Notes: a model not told the origin generated them from the sequence alone. A stretch of DNA of 64,000 nucleotides from Ophioderma brevispina (GCA_023653785.1 JAMKCH010072476.1:1-64000), one strand, 5' to 3'. Shown: positions 25,869-37,061, counted from the first letter of the stretch. A program made the numbers and translations.

Positions 25869-28073
25869 GGATGTGACAACTTTCACATGAGAAGAAAAAG
25901 AGACCATCCAGATGTGGTCATATTAAGCCCGGATGATTACAAAAATGCAGATGATTCCAGCCGTAAAGTGAAATTTGATGAAACACCACAAATCGTCCAC
26001 CCAGAAGATGGTGACAAGCTACAGAGCTCTTCCATTCCATACCGTATTCTTTCTCCCAATGATGATATGTCCTCGCCAGAATGTGCTGAAAGAGGTGATG
26101 ACCTCAAGGTCAAAGGTCAGAAATCAGATTCAAATCGCATGTCAGGTGATGGTGCTGATAAAGATGATGATGAGGATGATGACAATGAGAGCTTACACAA
26201 TGAGAGGAATTGTGGGAAATTTTATCCAGGTGATGCAAATTATCAAGAAGGTGCTGAAGGTCTTTCACCAAGAGACTTTGACTCTGGCATTCACATGTCA
26301 TATTCCCTATCCTTAGATGATGGTAAAGATAACGAACACATCCGAAGTAGTTCCCAAGAATGTTTACTGTCACCTGAGAGTAGGAAACCAAGTCTCTTAC
26401 ACTCAAGGAACTCAGATTCTTTAGATAGTTTCTCCAGTATGAGCATTCATAGTTTAGATGCCAATGATACTGTAGATAGTTTAGAAACACACTACAACTC
26501 GGGGCACAGTGAAATCAACTCCCCCGACATCAACGAGGATTTTGAATCTGGTGCTAGCACGTTAGTCGGGAGAGAGGAACCGGTCTCAGATGATGAAGAT
26601 GATGACTGCAATTCATTAGAAATTGAAACCATGAGTCTTTCCAGGAGTTCCAGTGAAGAAACTCTCAAAACAGAAAATGAAGAGGACGAGAGAGAACAAG
26701 AATTGATTTTAGCAGATTTCTTGGATCAGCTACAGGATAGGTCATCATCTATGTCCAGTGAGTTGAATGAGGCCAGAAGTAACAATAATGACTCTGATTT
26801 TGACAGAGACAATAACCTTGATCTCAGCCAATTTGTTCCAAATGGGGCCAAAAATCGTGCTAGTGAATCTTCGTCAAGTAGAATGCTTCATCGTTGTAAC
26901 AGCCAGCCTGAATTTAACAGCAGGGAGGATATAAATTCATTTGAAGAGCACAAGCACAGGGAAACAAGATCTTATCACTCAAAACCCCACAAAACGAGGA
27001 ATGTTTACAAGCGGTCTAAATCTAGTGATGATTTCAGATACTCCCATCACAAGAAGCCAGAGGATAGAGACTTTCATCATCTCCCCATTGGAAACATGGC
27101 TGAAGATGCAGAAGCAGGTGACACCATTGGTGACATGCATCAGATGCAGGAGAAAACTTCACCAACAAATCGCTTCATCCGGTATGACTCTCTTCCCCTT
27201 GTTGTTGAAGTTTGTGAAGCCGAATATACAAGCCCCACTCACCAAGTGAGTGATTTCAGAAGATTATCCATCGAGTATGGAACATATGATACAGAGGCCT
27301 CGGACAGATCTAGAAAACATAGGAACAGAAGAATGGACTGGCAAAGAAAGTTTTCACCTAAGAACTCTTATGAGGAAAATGAAGCAAGGCAACCTTCGGT
27401 TGAGTCGACTACCACAGAAGATACTCTTCCTAAGAGTACTTCTCTGTCGTCTGGTCCTACTACTCCAGAATCAGACAAGTGGCGTAGAGACAGTCAAGCT
27501 TTGGTTTCATCGGAAGCCGAGTCCTTCTCTGATAGTGCCAAGGATCACCAAAAGTCTCCCGAGAAAGACATCGGATGCAGTAGAGTTCCATCATCAACTG
27601 GTGCAGAAACAGAAGTCAAGAAGGATGACTGTATTGACAACAAAATGGCAGAGAATGAGCTTGAGGCCAGTAATGAAACAAAGAATAAAACTGAAAAAGA
27701 ACTTGTGCGACCATCTGGAAAGACGAAACTTGTTAGGAGCAATCGCGCTGTTGATGAGGAAACGTCAGAAAAGGGTGTGGAAACAAATGAGATTGTCGTA
27801 AAAGATGAAGTCGTCCAATGTGTGGAAGAGAGTGAATGCAGCAAACCAGTGGCATCACCTTCCGATTCACCATCAAAGCAGCCTTCTTCCAGTCCTCCTG
27901 CAACATCACCAGTAACGTCACCACAGCAAAACCAACGTGTATCACCAAGGACATCACCATCAAATTGCCGACGGAAGGAAAACTTGGAGATTGCCAATCT
28001 TACCAAGAAGGTGTCAATGAAACAGGAGGAGGTGTTGCAGTCTGCTGAAGAGGTCTTGTCATCGGCCAATCAG
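25869..28073 (+). CDS. MYRIP-like: E2: giant acidic/serine-rich exon of the MyRIP/melanophilin-like protein
   Basis: The exon spans 735 codons, phase 0 at both ends (TTCTTACAG|GGA and AATCAG|GTGAGA), open throughout with consistent coding composition. Residue numbers here start at the exon. Residues 7-12 are a basic start (MRRKRD). Residues about 95-106 and 242-246 are acidic runs. Motifs VILSPDD, RILSPND and LLSPES repeat. Residues 138-144 are DSGIHMS, close to a beta-TrCP degron. Residues 279-290 (LILADFLDQLQD) form a hydrophobic helix-like patch. RRLSIE near 464 is a PKA-type site. Around 665-700 is a Ser-Pro-rich cluster. Residues about 703-735 (ending VLSSANQ) begin a coiled coil continued in E3. 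Nothing suggests a folded enzyme domain. In Slac2 proteins this middle region binds myosin V/VII and regulatory partners; that role is inferred here. It is far longer than the vertebrate equivalents. Confidence 0.85.
26280..26300 (+). other. DSGIHMS motif, candidate beta-TrCP phosphodegron
   Basis: The codons read Asp-Ser-Gly-Ile-His-Met-Ser inside E2. The canonical degron is DSGxxS (DSGIHS in beta-catenin); here one extra residue separates the serines, a spacing variant. The motif sits in a disordered acidic context. Function is inference. Confidence 0.3.
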
Positions 28074-28260
28074 GTGAGAGATTAGGATTTTGTTGGCTCT
28101 TAAAAATTGATGTAAATTTTTTGGATGTAATTCATATTGTTTAAAAAGTATGTTCCAGTCATATGTTCCAAACATAGCAGCAATGACACCACATATCCTA
28201 AGACATACGTGCTCAGTTTTCTCCATGTTAAGTTCTTTATTTGGTCGGATTTGTTTTGTT

Positions 28261-28496
28261 GTGTTAATGCAAGATGGTCTTAAGTGTAATAGCTGCCATG
28301 TGATACATCTATGTGTTGCCAAGTATTATGATAACTCTCATTATCTTTCGAGTTAGTGGTTCTTGAAATGGTCGACACATTCTCCTGAAGAACCATTTGA
28401 AGGGCCACTGACTAATGACTTGGCATAATAGTATGTTTGCTGGAAATTTCTGACAAATGGCAGCTATTGCACTTACAACCTTCTTGCACTCATGCA
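28261..28496. mobile_element. foldback MITE, family B copy 2
   Basis: TAATGCAAGATGGTCTTAAG on the left, the hairpin CTTGAAATGG ... CCTGAAGAACCATTTGAAG in the centre, and GGCAGCTATTGCAC plus ACAACCTTCTTGCACTCA on the right. It matches the copy at 25039-25286 and lies about 190 bp downstream of E2. Confidence 0.75.
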
Positions 28497-29419
28497 TTGA
28501 TTTTCAATGAACTAAATCCCCTTCAAAGTTGTTTAGCTGTAAAAGTTCTACCTATCCTGATATGATTTTAATAATTAAAATCAGGGACCTGATCTTAATT
28601 ATATCCTGGCTGTATAGTAGGTAAGGGTCAACTTTTCAATAAGCATTTCGCACATTTTCTTGCTTTTTTTAACTTATAAATGTACAATTGGGGTCTTTTT
28701 AGGCATATTTTCTTGTGTGAAAGCAAAATCAGAGAACATTTTTTGTGAGGTTTCTCCATAAATCATGTGCCATTGTTTTAATCTTACTACTTTTAATCAT
28801 GATTGCATTTTGAACTAACTTGAAGTGAAAAGATAATAAACATAATGGGAAAGAAATGTACTTGGCGAGAACAGGTTATATGGTTTACTCCAAATGCACT
28901 CATGTACAACAAACTGGGTCACAAATAAAGCTTTTATGCCAAGATTTCCTACAAAATTGGAATACCAAATAGGCAAATTTAAATGAATCCTGCGTCAAAT
29001 ACTGTTTTTGTAATTGATTTGTGGTTTTAGAGAGAACTTTGCTCAAGGTAATGGACTTTTTATTTGATTTTAGCTTATTGAAGTGATTGGTTATGTGACT
29101 TGCTGTTTTATGCTTTCTTGTTGATATTTGGTCAAAGATCTTCGCTAGAATTTACTCATTGCTGTTAACAAGTAACATACATTTGTAACACATCTCAAGT
29201 ACAAAAGGTTTGAGTGATTACATAATTATGTTGACAGCCTGACAGGGACCCCTGAAACATAATTCCTAAGTGCTGCAAATGGTGTCTTAAGGAGAGGGGC
29301 CAAGACAAAGTTTGTACAGGGGTCAAATTTTTAAATTGATCCAATCAATGTTGAAAACTGGTGCAAAGTATGACTTTTATTGTCTACCTAAGGATTCAGG
29401 AAGGTATAGCAGTCAATAT

Positions 29420-29575
29420 TGACTGCTATGAGGGGCATGGGGTTGAAACTATAGGCCCAGGTGATCTTGAAACCATACTATGCCCCGAGGCGTAAGCCGA
29501 GGGGTATAGTATGGTTTCGAGATCACCGAGGGCCTATAGTTTCAACCATGCTCCGAATAAAAAGTAGTCAATATT
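29420..29575. repeat. foldback element with GC-rich loop
   Basis: GGGTTGAAACTATAGGCC and GATCTTGAAACCATACTATG on the left pair with CATAGT-type words and GGCCTATAGTTTCAACC on the right around GAGGCGTAAGCCGAGGGG at 29487-29504. Confidence 0.75.
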
Positions 29576-29592
29576 TGTTTTATATACCAAAT

Positions 29593-30317
29593 ATATAGAT
29601 TTTTGTCATCTGATTGGTTAAAAGAACATTCTAAGCCAGGATGCTAACACAGGCCTATGTGTAGGCCATATCATGGCGTGCATGCATGCATGGTTTAACA
29701 ATTTTGTGTAACTTAGGGTCCAAAACTTGTGAAGAATTAGCAATCAACCTTTCTTGTGTTGAGGAAGTGATATTGGAGTCCAAAACGGATCGCCATAATC
29801 GACTTCTTGCCATTTTTTTTGTCGGCAAGATGCATACAATTTACCTTGTAGCTCCAAATTCAGCAACTTTTACACGCCTGCAGATGGCCGTCATCAGTGT
29901 CAAATTATAATCCTCGAATATCTTCACGGTGTATTTTACCTGCCGTTTGGTATTAGCCCCATGAGCAGCATCTCTGATTCCTTTCAGATCTTCATCTACA
30001 AGCTCAATGCTGCGATTCAGCCATACCCTAATTGCTCTTGTTTGTATCAGACTTACACTACAGCACAGACTCCCCACAGTACGAGTAAACAAAATACGGT
30101 CTGCTTATATTCATCTCTTACACCAGCTTCAATATGTACACTCATAATACGGATTAATAGTTCCTATAACAGTCTTTTACACTGGGAAGAGGTGTCCCGG
30201 GCATAGTTCATGAACTATGCCCGCTTTCCCAGGGCATAGTTCATTTTTGGTTCAATTCTTGAAGCTAGTTGAATTTATGCCTCCACTTTTAACCAATCAG
30301 ATGACAGGGATCTATAT
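29593..30317. mobile_element. 725-bp element bounded by 32-bp inverted repeats
   Basis: The left terminus (29593-29624) contains TGTCATCTGATTGGTTAAAA; the right terminus (30286-30317) is its inverse, TTTTAACCAATCAGATGACA. The two 32-mers match at 29 of 32 positions. The interior holds a perfect palindrome, GGGCATAGTTCATGAACTAT plus GCCC, near 30198. No transposase was recognised, so it is a probable non-autonomous DNA element of unknown superfamily. Confidence 0.6.
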
Positions 30318-32483
30318 ATGAGGTATATAATTTGTAATATCTACAGCCTAAAGTTTCAGAGTTATAGGCTAAAAACAGCAAAAATCAATAAAAAGGGTCA
30401 ATTTCAGTTGTACACGGGTCAAATTTTAAAGTTGGTCCAATTTGGTTACAAAATGGTGCAAATTGTTGGTGGAGCTCATATGATTAAAATAAGGAATAGA
30501 TTTGAGTGTCTCAAATGCTTAGTTACCAAAGTAGGGGGGAAACAAGGTCAAGCCCCATTGAATGCAATGGACGTTGACCAGATATGCCAAACGTCCGAGT
30601 TTATACAGTTACATTGCAGATGATGATCTCACATTGCATTGCACCATTTTACTGTACTATAGACGTTTTTCCCTGACATCATCAATGAATCATTTTGCCA
30701 CTGGATCTGATCAATACGACCCTAACCTTTTAAATTTATGTTTGCACATGATCACCAAATGGAAACATGGTGATGGCAGTCAATTCAATACATATTACAA
30801 ACTGGATGGGTTCTCCCATGCCAAGCACAAAGCTAAGTTGAATTTAGTTAAAGGTGCAACAAGAGATTTGAGACACCAAAATATTGTGCCATAATAGTAA
30901 TTTCATATAGATTTGACACTCAATAGATTTCTTACTTTGTATTTGGCTACAGAAATGTCTTAAAAGAGAGAAAAAGATGATTTTGATTGGTTTATATTTC
31001 AATTTAAAACAGGCTGAATTTTGTATTTGCTCCTATACGAAATTAGAAATTTCACAATTTTTGTACCAAAGAAGCATTTCTCAGCTTAATCCTTACAGAT
31101 GTGGGATATTTTTTATATAAAGCTTTACAACAGGGCAAAATCAGTACTTTTGATTATTTTAAGGGCACCTGATATATGAAATCTCTCATTGCACCTTTAA
31201 TGTAATACGTCCTTACCAGTTGCAGCAGATAGGGTTGATGATATCATTCTCTGGACCAGCAATATAAACAAAAATATAAACAACATTCAATCTATCATGC
31301 AATGCAAGTGATGATGACGACGACGACGACGAGGAGTTGGAGGAGGAATCACTCAATCTACTCAATATATCGAAATGATGTCACTTGATGAAGAAAGGTC
31401 TATATTCATCAAATTCATCAAGACCATTTCAATGCAAAAAAAGAACAAAAAAGGTCTTTCCATGCTGGTGAATGGATATTTTGTCTGGTCACATGATCTC
31501 ATCATGATGCATAATCTCAATTGCATTGCATTATGGGATTGATATAACAAATGCCCTTTGGTTGCATTACATCATGGCAATGTTCAAAGTAAATCAATAC
31601 ATGAAACTCTTTTAAGTTGGCAGACTATACTTATTCTTCTGAACACCATAACCTCAATATGCCTTTTATGCTTCAATTCACATTTTAATCATAGTCACAA
31701 GGCATTACAAGCATATTAGGTTTGTTTTTCCAACCTGTCACTCCTTTTATGAAAGAATGCCCCATATATTGACAAGATTTCAAGCACAGATTTGCAAGCA
31801 GATTATGACTCTCACTTTAAATTATTATGGTCAGTATTGAACTATTATGGGCGATATGGATCAAGCATTTTCACTCAATTTTTTTTGAAAGGGAACAACT
31901 CTTGGGAACTCTTGATGACTCTCAAAAGTTTTAATCCCATTATCAGTAGTCTAAACTCAGTGGGAACAAGCAAATTTTGCAATGCATTATTGAACTAGGA
32001 AAACTATCAATATTAGTGATTTTCTGGAAGGTAGAATATTAATATAAAAAAATCATATCTAGGAAGTAAAATGATTACACTTATGTTTGAGCCAGGTTTG
32101 TGAAGTGTTGAGGTACAGTATAAAGTATAGGCAAAAGTTGGGGTGGGGGTACAGGTTTCTACCCCAGAGAGCTTTGACCAGGAAAAGGTTTGAAAATCAT
32201 GCTAAGTCAGCCCTTTTTCACCCCATCCAGGACAATCTGCCTCAAAACTACTTCCAACCTGGAAAATCTTCCCCCAAACTGAGAATTTGCCCCCTCTGAC
32301 AAGTGACCCCTGTTAAGCCCCTGACATGGTGTACCTACCACACAGGCCTCTATGTACTGGGTACACCACAGTACTGACTTTATCATTACAAAATTAATAA
32401 ATAATAATCAGCTACAAAGCACTGTTGCCTATTATTATGCTGCCATCCGGAAATCGTCACACATGCAATTATTTCCCTTCATC

Positions 32484-32670
32484 TCACAGCTGTTTGAAAG
32501 TCTCATTTATTATGACAAAACCAGAATAAAACAAAAATTATTGCCGGCGACACACTTTTGGCAACTGATTTGGAATATTTAGTCCACTAACTACATTCTG
32601 TGTAAATTTTATGAAATTTCATTGCGGGCAAATATGATTTTTCTTAAAAATCTAGTTTTCCCAATCTTTC
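32484..32670. repeat. dispersed repeat, family D copy 2
   Basis: It repeats the word order of 7090-7275: CACAGCTGTTT, AAGTCTCATTTATTATGACA, CCAGAATAAAACAAAAA, AATTTCATTGCGGGCAAA. Confidence 0.65.
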
Positions 32671-33084
32671 TATGGAGAAGGGGCATATAGAGGGCGCTAT
32701 AACATACAAATCATGACCTTTGTAGGCCTATATGGCAAGATTCCTGCAATGGATTTGTCTGATTTTTGCAGAGATGATAGCTCTTGCATGTCCCTACTTA
32801 TTATCAGTTGTCAAAATTGTGTCGCCACTGCTTAAAATTGTTCTAAAAATAAAGGAGACAATAATGTATGGGGTCAAACAGCTGTGATTTAGGTGGTAGC
32901 TATTACATTGTAATATTGCCCATAACAGCTCAACAAATTTCGCTTGGTTCGACAAGGCTATTGAGAGTAAGTATCTTAAGTTTTCAAAACTGGCCTACAG
33001 AAAAAGTGAATTCAAAAATTATACCTTATAAAAACTGAACAACCATTAGGTTTTATTCAATTTATTAATACTTATTGTTTGCAG

Positions 33085-33222
33085 CTGTCAGACATTCAAG
33101 CATGTGTGGAGGAATTAGAGTGTCGTATGGACACGTTAGAGAAGAGCGTTGTGGGGAGTTTTTCAGCAGAGAGCGGCAGCGATGAAGAAGGACCATCATC
33201 ACAGGATGCTCTGTCTCCACAG
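33085..33222 (+). CDS. MYRIP-like: E3: coiled-coil exon of the MyRIP/melanophilin-like protein
   Basis: 46 codons, phase 0 at both ends. The acceptor is TTGTTTGCAG|CTG and the donor CCACAG|GTCAGT. The peptide opens LSDIQACVEELECRMDTLEK, an amphipathic helix continuing the coiled coil that ends E2 (SSANQ). It resembles the 'alanine-rich helix, then E-x-R/Q-hydrophobic-LE' pattern repeated in E6/E7. It closes with an acidic, serine-rich linker (SGSDEEGPSSQDALSPQ). The donor is the first unit of a 22-bp minisatellite, so many equivalent 5' splice sites follow directly. Use of a later unit would add residues and soon reach a stop in most cases. Confidence 0.8.
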
Positions 33223-33766
33223 GTCAGTATGATCTTGTATACAGGTCAGTATGATCTTGTATACAGGTCAGTATGGTCTTGTATACAGGTCAGTATGGTC
33301 TTGTAAACAGGTCAATATGATCTTGTATACAGGCCAATATGATCTTGTATGCAGGTTCGTATGGTCTTGTATACCGGTCAGTAGATCTTGTATACAGGTC
33401 AGTATGATCTTGTATACAGGTCAGTATGGTCTTGTAAACAGGTCAATATGATCTTGTATACAGGTCAGTATGATCTTGTATACAGGTCAGTATGATCTTG
33501 TATACAGGCCAATATGATCTTGTATGCAGGTTCGTATGGTCTTGTATACAGGTCAGTATGATCTTGTATACAGGTCAGTTTGATCTTATATACAGGTCAG
33601 TATGATCTTGTAAACAGGTCAATATGATCTTGTATACAGGTCAGTATGATCTTGTATACAGGTCAGTATGATCTTGTATACAGGTCAGTTTGATCTTATA
33701 TACAGGTCAGTATGATCTTGTATAAAGGTCAGTATGGTCTTGTATACAGGTCAGCATGATCTTATA
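33221..33766 (+). repeat. 22-bp minisatellite made of the E3 splice-donor sequence, ~25 units
   Basis: The unit is AGGTCAGTATGATCTTGTAT plus AC. It begins with the last two exon bases and the donor of E3. About 25 units follow; most preserve CAG|GTCAGT or CAG|GTCAAT. Variants (GGTCTTG, TTGTAAAC, CCAATAT, TTCGTAT) recur in blocks, showing a higher-order structure of several units. Confidence 0.95.
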
Positions 33767-33769
33767 CAA

Positions 33770-33935
33770 AATTACACATTTTGTATAAAATTACACATTT
33801 CTTCCAGAGTACATGGAATTTGCACATAAGATTAGGCACACATACTATACCTATGGCAATGGTTCAGATGATGTAAAAATATCAACTTTTTTATGTAAGT
33901 CAGGGACCGAGGCTGTGGATCATGAAATGCCCCTT
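33770..33935. repeat. dispersed repeat, family C copy 2
   Basis: GATTAGGCACACATACTATA, GGTTCAGATGAT and GTGGATCATGAAATGCCCCT match the order in 3600-3960. It starts right after the minisatellite. Confidence 0.6.
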
Positions 33936-34814
33936 TTTAGTGCTGAAAGCATGCCGTCTGTCATTTTGGTTGCAGTATGATTTGAAATCCCTTTATTCTA
34001 CACCAAAATGTCATAAAAAATTGCAGTAAAAGGGGGAAAAAAGCAAAACTGTGCTTTAAAGACTGGTATACCACTAGAGAAAGTTTTATTGTGCCTTTTC
34101 AAAGCTGGATGATCAAAAATGTGTTGCTATGCCTATGGTAGAATTAATTTTAAAAAGGTTAGTAATTTAGAAAACTACTAATTTTGGTGTAAAATATGGA
34201 TGCCTTAAGAGGAGTGAAAAGTACAGTAGCTCAAAACATCCATTTATCAATTTTCTTGGAACAAAATATCCTATTCTTTTCCATCTATACAAGCATGACA
34301 AATATCTAAATTGGAAAGGAAATCTTTCCAAATCTTCAAATGTTTCTTGGGCTCTTGAAAAAACAGGGACCTAGGAATATAGTTTGTTGCCATTTCTGTT
34401 ATGTTTAATCAATATTAATTTAAATACATCGCCAATCTATATTTTGATGATGCATGTTGATATTGTCTTACAAGGGCTTTAAACAAGATATCTGCCGGTC
34501 CAATGCCCTGTCAGTGCCTCACAAATAAGTTTACCATTGTATACTTTAAGAAGTCCATGGCATATTCATAAAGTCAGAATTGTATGAATAAACTTCAGAC
34601 AAAAGGGTTTTTCTTTTCTTGAAATATTGATCAGAATACTTTCAAGATGTATAAAGTTTCAGATTTTTCCCAAAGAGAGTGCTGCTTAAAATTCAATCTT
34701 GTTTCGATGTTTTTATTTGACTTGTATCATACAAACACTAGATTTGACATAGAGCGTATGTTTTCCTTCTTGTAAGTGTAGAAATAAGATACTAGTGTTT
34801 TCTTCTTCTTGTAG

Positions 34815-34888
34815 GAACAAGTTGTTGAAGATGTCCAATACTCGAAAAGCAGCTTGCTGAAGCCCAACAAGTTGACAGGCAAACAGAG
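34815..34888 (+). CDS. MYRIP-like: E4: short coiled-coil exon with an apparent one-base deletion
   Basis: The acceptor is strong (CTTCTTCTTGTAG|GAA) and the donor is CAGAG|GTAAAT. The exon is 74 nt, but E3 ends in phase 0 and E5 starts in phase 0, so a multiple of three (75) is expected. The first 24 bases read EQVVEDVQ in the incoming frame. From 34841 the other frame reads LEKQLAEAQQVDRQTE and joins E5 in phase. Read straight through, the incoming frame would leave E5 out of frame. The simplest reading is loss of one base near 34838-34841, by assembly error or a real frameshift allele. A weaker acceptor at 34850 (AAAAG|CAG) would restore phase by shortening the exon but lacks a pyrimidine tract. 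Confidence 0.6.
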
Positions 34889-34984
34889 GTAAATATGTGA
34901 AGTGTGTTGGAACTACATGCAGGCTGCTGTAGTCTGATGTGTTCTTACTCTTGGTTCAAGAAAAGTACAGTCACTAAATCTTTG

Positions 34985-35665
34985 GAACAACAAATACTAA
35001 AAGAGATTACATGTGGGAATAGTACTGGATTATAATCCTATGGTTGAGGTCCTATCTGGGGATGTCACTGAAAATACAAAAAGATTAACATGTGGGAATA
35101 GTACGGATCCTAATCTTTAGGAGTCTATCTGGGGCTGTCACTTGAAATATAACAAGAGCTAAAAGGGTAAGGTTGGAATGTACTGGATCTAAGCCTATTA
35201 TGAGTCCTATTCTGGGGAGTCACAAAATACTGCTGAAAGAGATCAAGGTAGGGGGGGAAAAACTTAGGTAACTGGATCCTAATCCATTCTGAGTCCTATC
35301 TGGGGATCTGTACTGATATTTAAATAATAAAGAGGATACAAAGGTGGGAATCGTACTGGATTCTAATCCTATTATGAGTTCTATTATGGCGGAATTCGGG
35401 CAACGAAAATAAGGAAAGAGACCGTCCTTCGGGCTTCCTCCCTTTCGGTTCTGGTTGGGGTACTGAGGGGGGAATAGTAATGGATCCTAATCTATTTAAT
35501 ATGAGTCTTATCTGGGGATGTCACGGAAATTAGATACAAGATGGGTATAGTACTGGATCTTAATCCTATTATGAGTCCTATCTGAGGATGTCACTGAGCT
35601 TCACTGAAAATACTAAAGGGAGACAAGGTGGGAATAATTCTGGATCATAATCCTATTGTGTGTTC
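34985..35665. repeat. degenerate tandem repeat, ~8 units of roughly 80-90 bp
   Basis: Recurring words are GTGGGAATAGTACTGGAT, CCTAATCCTATTATGAGTCC, TATCTGGGGATGTCACTGA and AAATACTAAAAGAGA. It fills most of the intron between E4 and E5; the rest of that intron is plain AT-rich sequence. Confidence 0.75.
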
Positions 35666-35996
35666 ATGACTGTCTGTATTCCTGATTATTTGAGTGTACA
35701 AGTGATTTTGTATAAACCTTAATAGAAATGTTTCAAAAGCAATTATATACAAATACTACAAAGTTAGGGGAAATTGGGCACTCTATTTCCCCGAAGGTAC
35801 TGGCTACAGTTATGTTCGTCACTATTCGCAAGGTGTATTAATGGAAATTATTTACAAAATCATAATAGATTCATTTGGATTAATAATTTTAAACAGGTAA
35901 GATGACAAATTAGTAGGCAAAAGATAAATCCCAACAAAAATGAGTAATGACAAGTCGGATATTTAACCATTTTTGAATGTATGTTCTTTGTGTTAG

Positions 35997-36803
35997 GAGA
36001 ACTCGGCAACTGCAGTTCGTCTGATCACAGCAACCGCCCTGAAAGTCCTCAGTACCACCGAGAACATCATTGAATCTGAACATGCCCACTGGAGTGCCTC
36101 CTCAGTCAGACAAGACTCAAATTCTGACGATGACGAGGAAGACAGTCATCACAGTGGTGACGGTGACCATGGTGATAAGGAGGAGGAGGAGGACGATGTG
36201 AGTGTGTCTGCATCCAAATCACAAGAAGCATGTGCAGATGATAATCTTCCAAGTGACAAACTTTGTGAGGGTGAGGATTGTGAAATTGCTGCAATAGAAA
36301 AGGCACATGAGGAAAGAAGAGTGACATCATTAAGACCTAGCACTGAAGGCATGCATCTGGACTTGGATGGCACAGGAAAACGGGAACCGACAACCGATGG
36401 ATGTGCAGATCAAGCCGATGTGTCGCCATCTTCCCAAGGTGCACATTGTCCATCCCCTGAAGCACAAAGGTCATCATCAAGACAACATTCGTATAGCCCA
36501 TATGGTGGCTCAGGTTGCTCAATTCTCCATATCGAGACACAAGAGGGTGCCCTGCCAGTGGCAACATTAATGTGTGACACTGAAGAAGATGTGCAAAATG
36601 GCAACGGCTTGGGTGCTACTTATGAGACGCCGACGGCAAGCTCACGCCCTCCTGTCCCCAATGTGCGATGCCTTCCAACTGGATCTTCCCAGGAAGATGA
36701 AGCTGTTGAGGAAAAGACAGATAGTCCAAGAGCTTCTCCTGTGGGTCAGGAGGATGCGGTGCAAGCTGCACTCTATGAGGATATTGCAGAATTAGAAGAG
36801 AAG
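35997..36803 (+). CDS. MYRIP-like: E5: acidic region and start of the C-terminal coiled coils
   Basis: 269 codons. The acceptor is TTTGTGTTAG|GAG and the donor AGAAG|GTGAGG, phase 0 to phase 0. A later GTAAGT donor at 36836 would be out of phase with E6 and is rejected. Residues 1-30 are helical (ENSATAVRLITATALKVLST then TENIIE), in line with a conserved helix before the acidic region in Slac2 proteins (from memory). Residues about 44-68 are strongly acidic with His and Gly. A long serine/acid-rich, disordered part follows. The last residues YEDIAELEEK join E6 VYLSAGKVFTLEE, the best family signature in the gene. Confidence 0.85.
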
Positions 36804-37061
36804 GTGAGGGAATTTGAGTGTGATAGACGGTCATTGTAAGTATGTGTTGAATTTATTTAGAATATCCTGCAGAAGTGGCCACATAACTGTAAACAAGATG
36901 TAGTCTGGATGTACATGTTTATGAATGAAGCACTTCACCGGTTTTCTTGGTTCCCTGCTACAGGCAATATGTCCTAATTCCAAACGAGATTTTGTATATG
37001 AAGCTCTGTTAAGGGCATAGAGTTATTTTTTATCAAACCACTTAAAGCATTTACCACAGTA

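Larger units (their letters stand above)
28074..33084 (+). other. MYRIP-like: intron between E2 and E3
   Basis: A 5-kb intron. It contains a family B MITE (28261-28496), a hairpin and inverted-repeat element (29420-29575, 29593-30317), a short GAC/GAG-rich stretch at 31313-31345 and a family D repeat copy (32484-32670). Open frames up to about 110 codons near 30.3-30.9 kb lack splice context and coding composition. Confidence 0.6.

Noticed and set aside
26110..26490. Minus-strand open frames (also 27545-28069) opposite E2
   Set aside because: They are shadows of the coding strand with no independent signal.
31313..31540. Asp/Glu-coding GAC/GAG run as a possible extra exon
   Set aside because: No plausible acceptor or in-phase donor; the acidic frame stops soon and the neighbouring open frame looks random.
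33223..33451. Open frames running from E3 into the 22-bp array
   Set aside because: The array is intronic; the frames exist only because the donor-derived repeat lacks stops for short stretches.
36804..36839. Extension of E5 to the GTAAGT donor at 36836
   Set aside because: That donor leaves phase 2, while E6 needs phase 0; the AAG|GTGAGG donor at 36803/36804 fits exactly.
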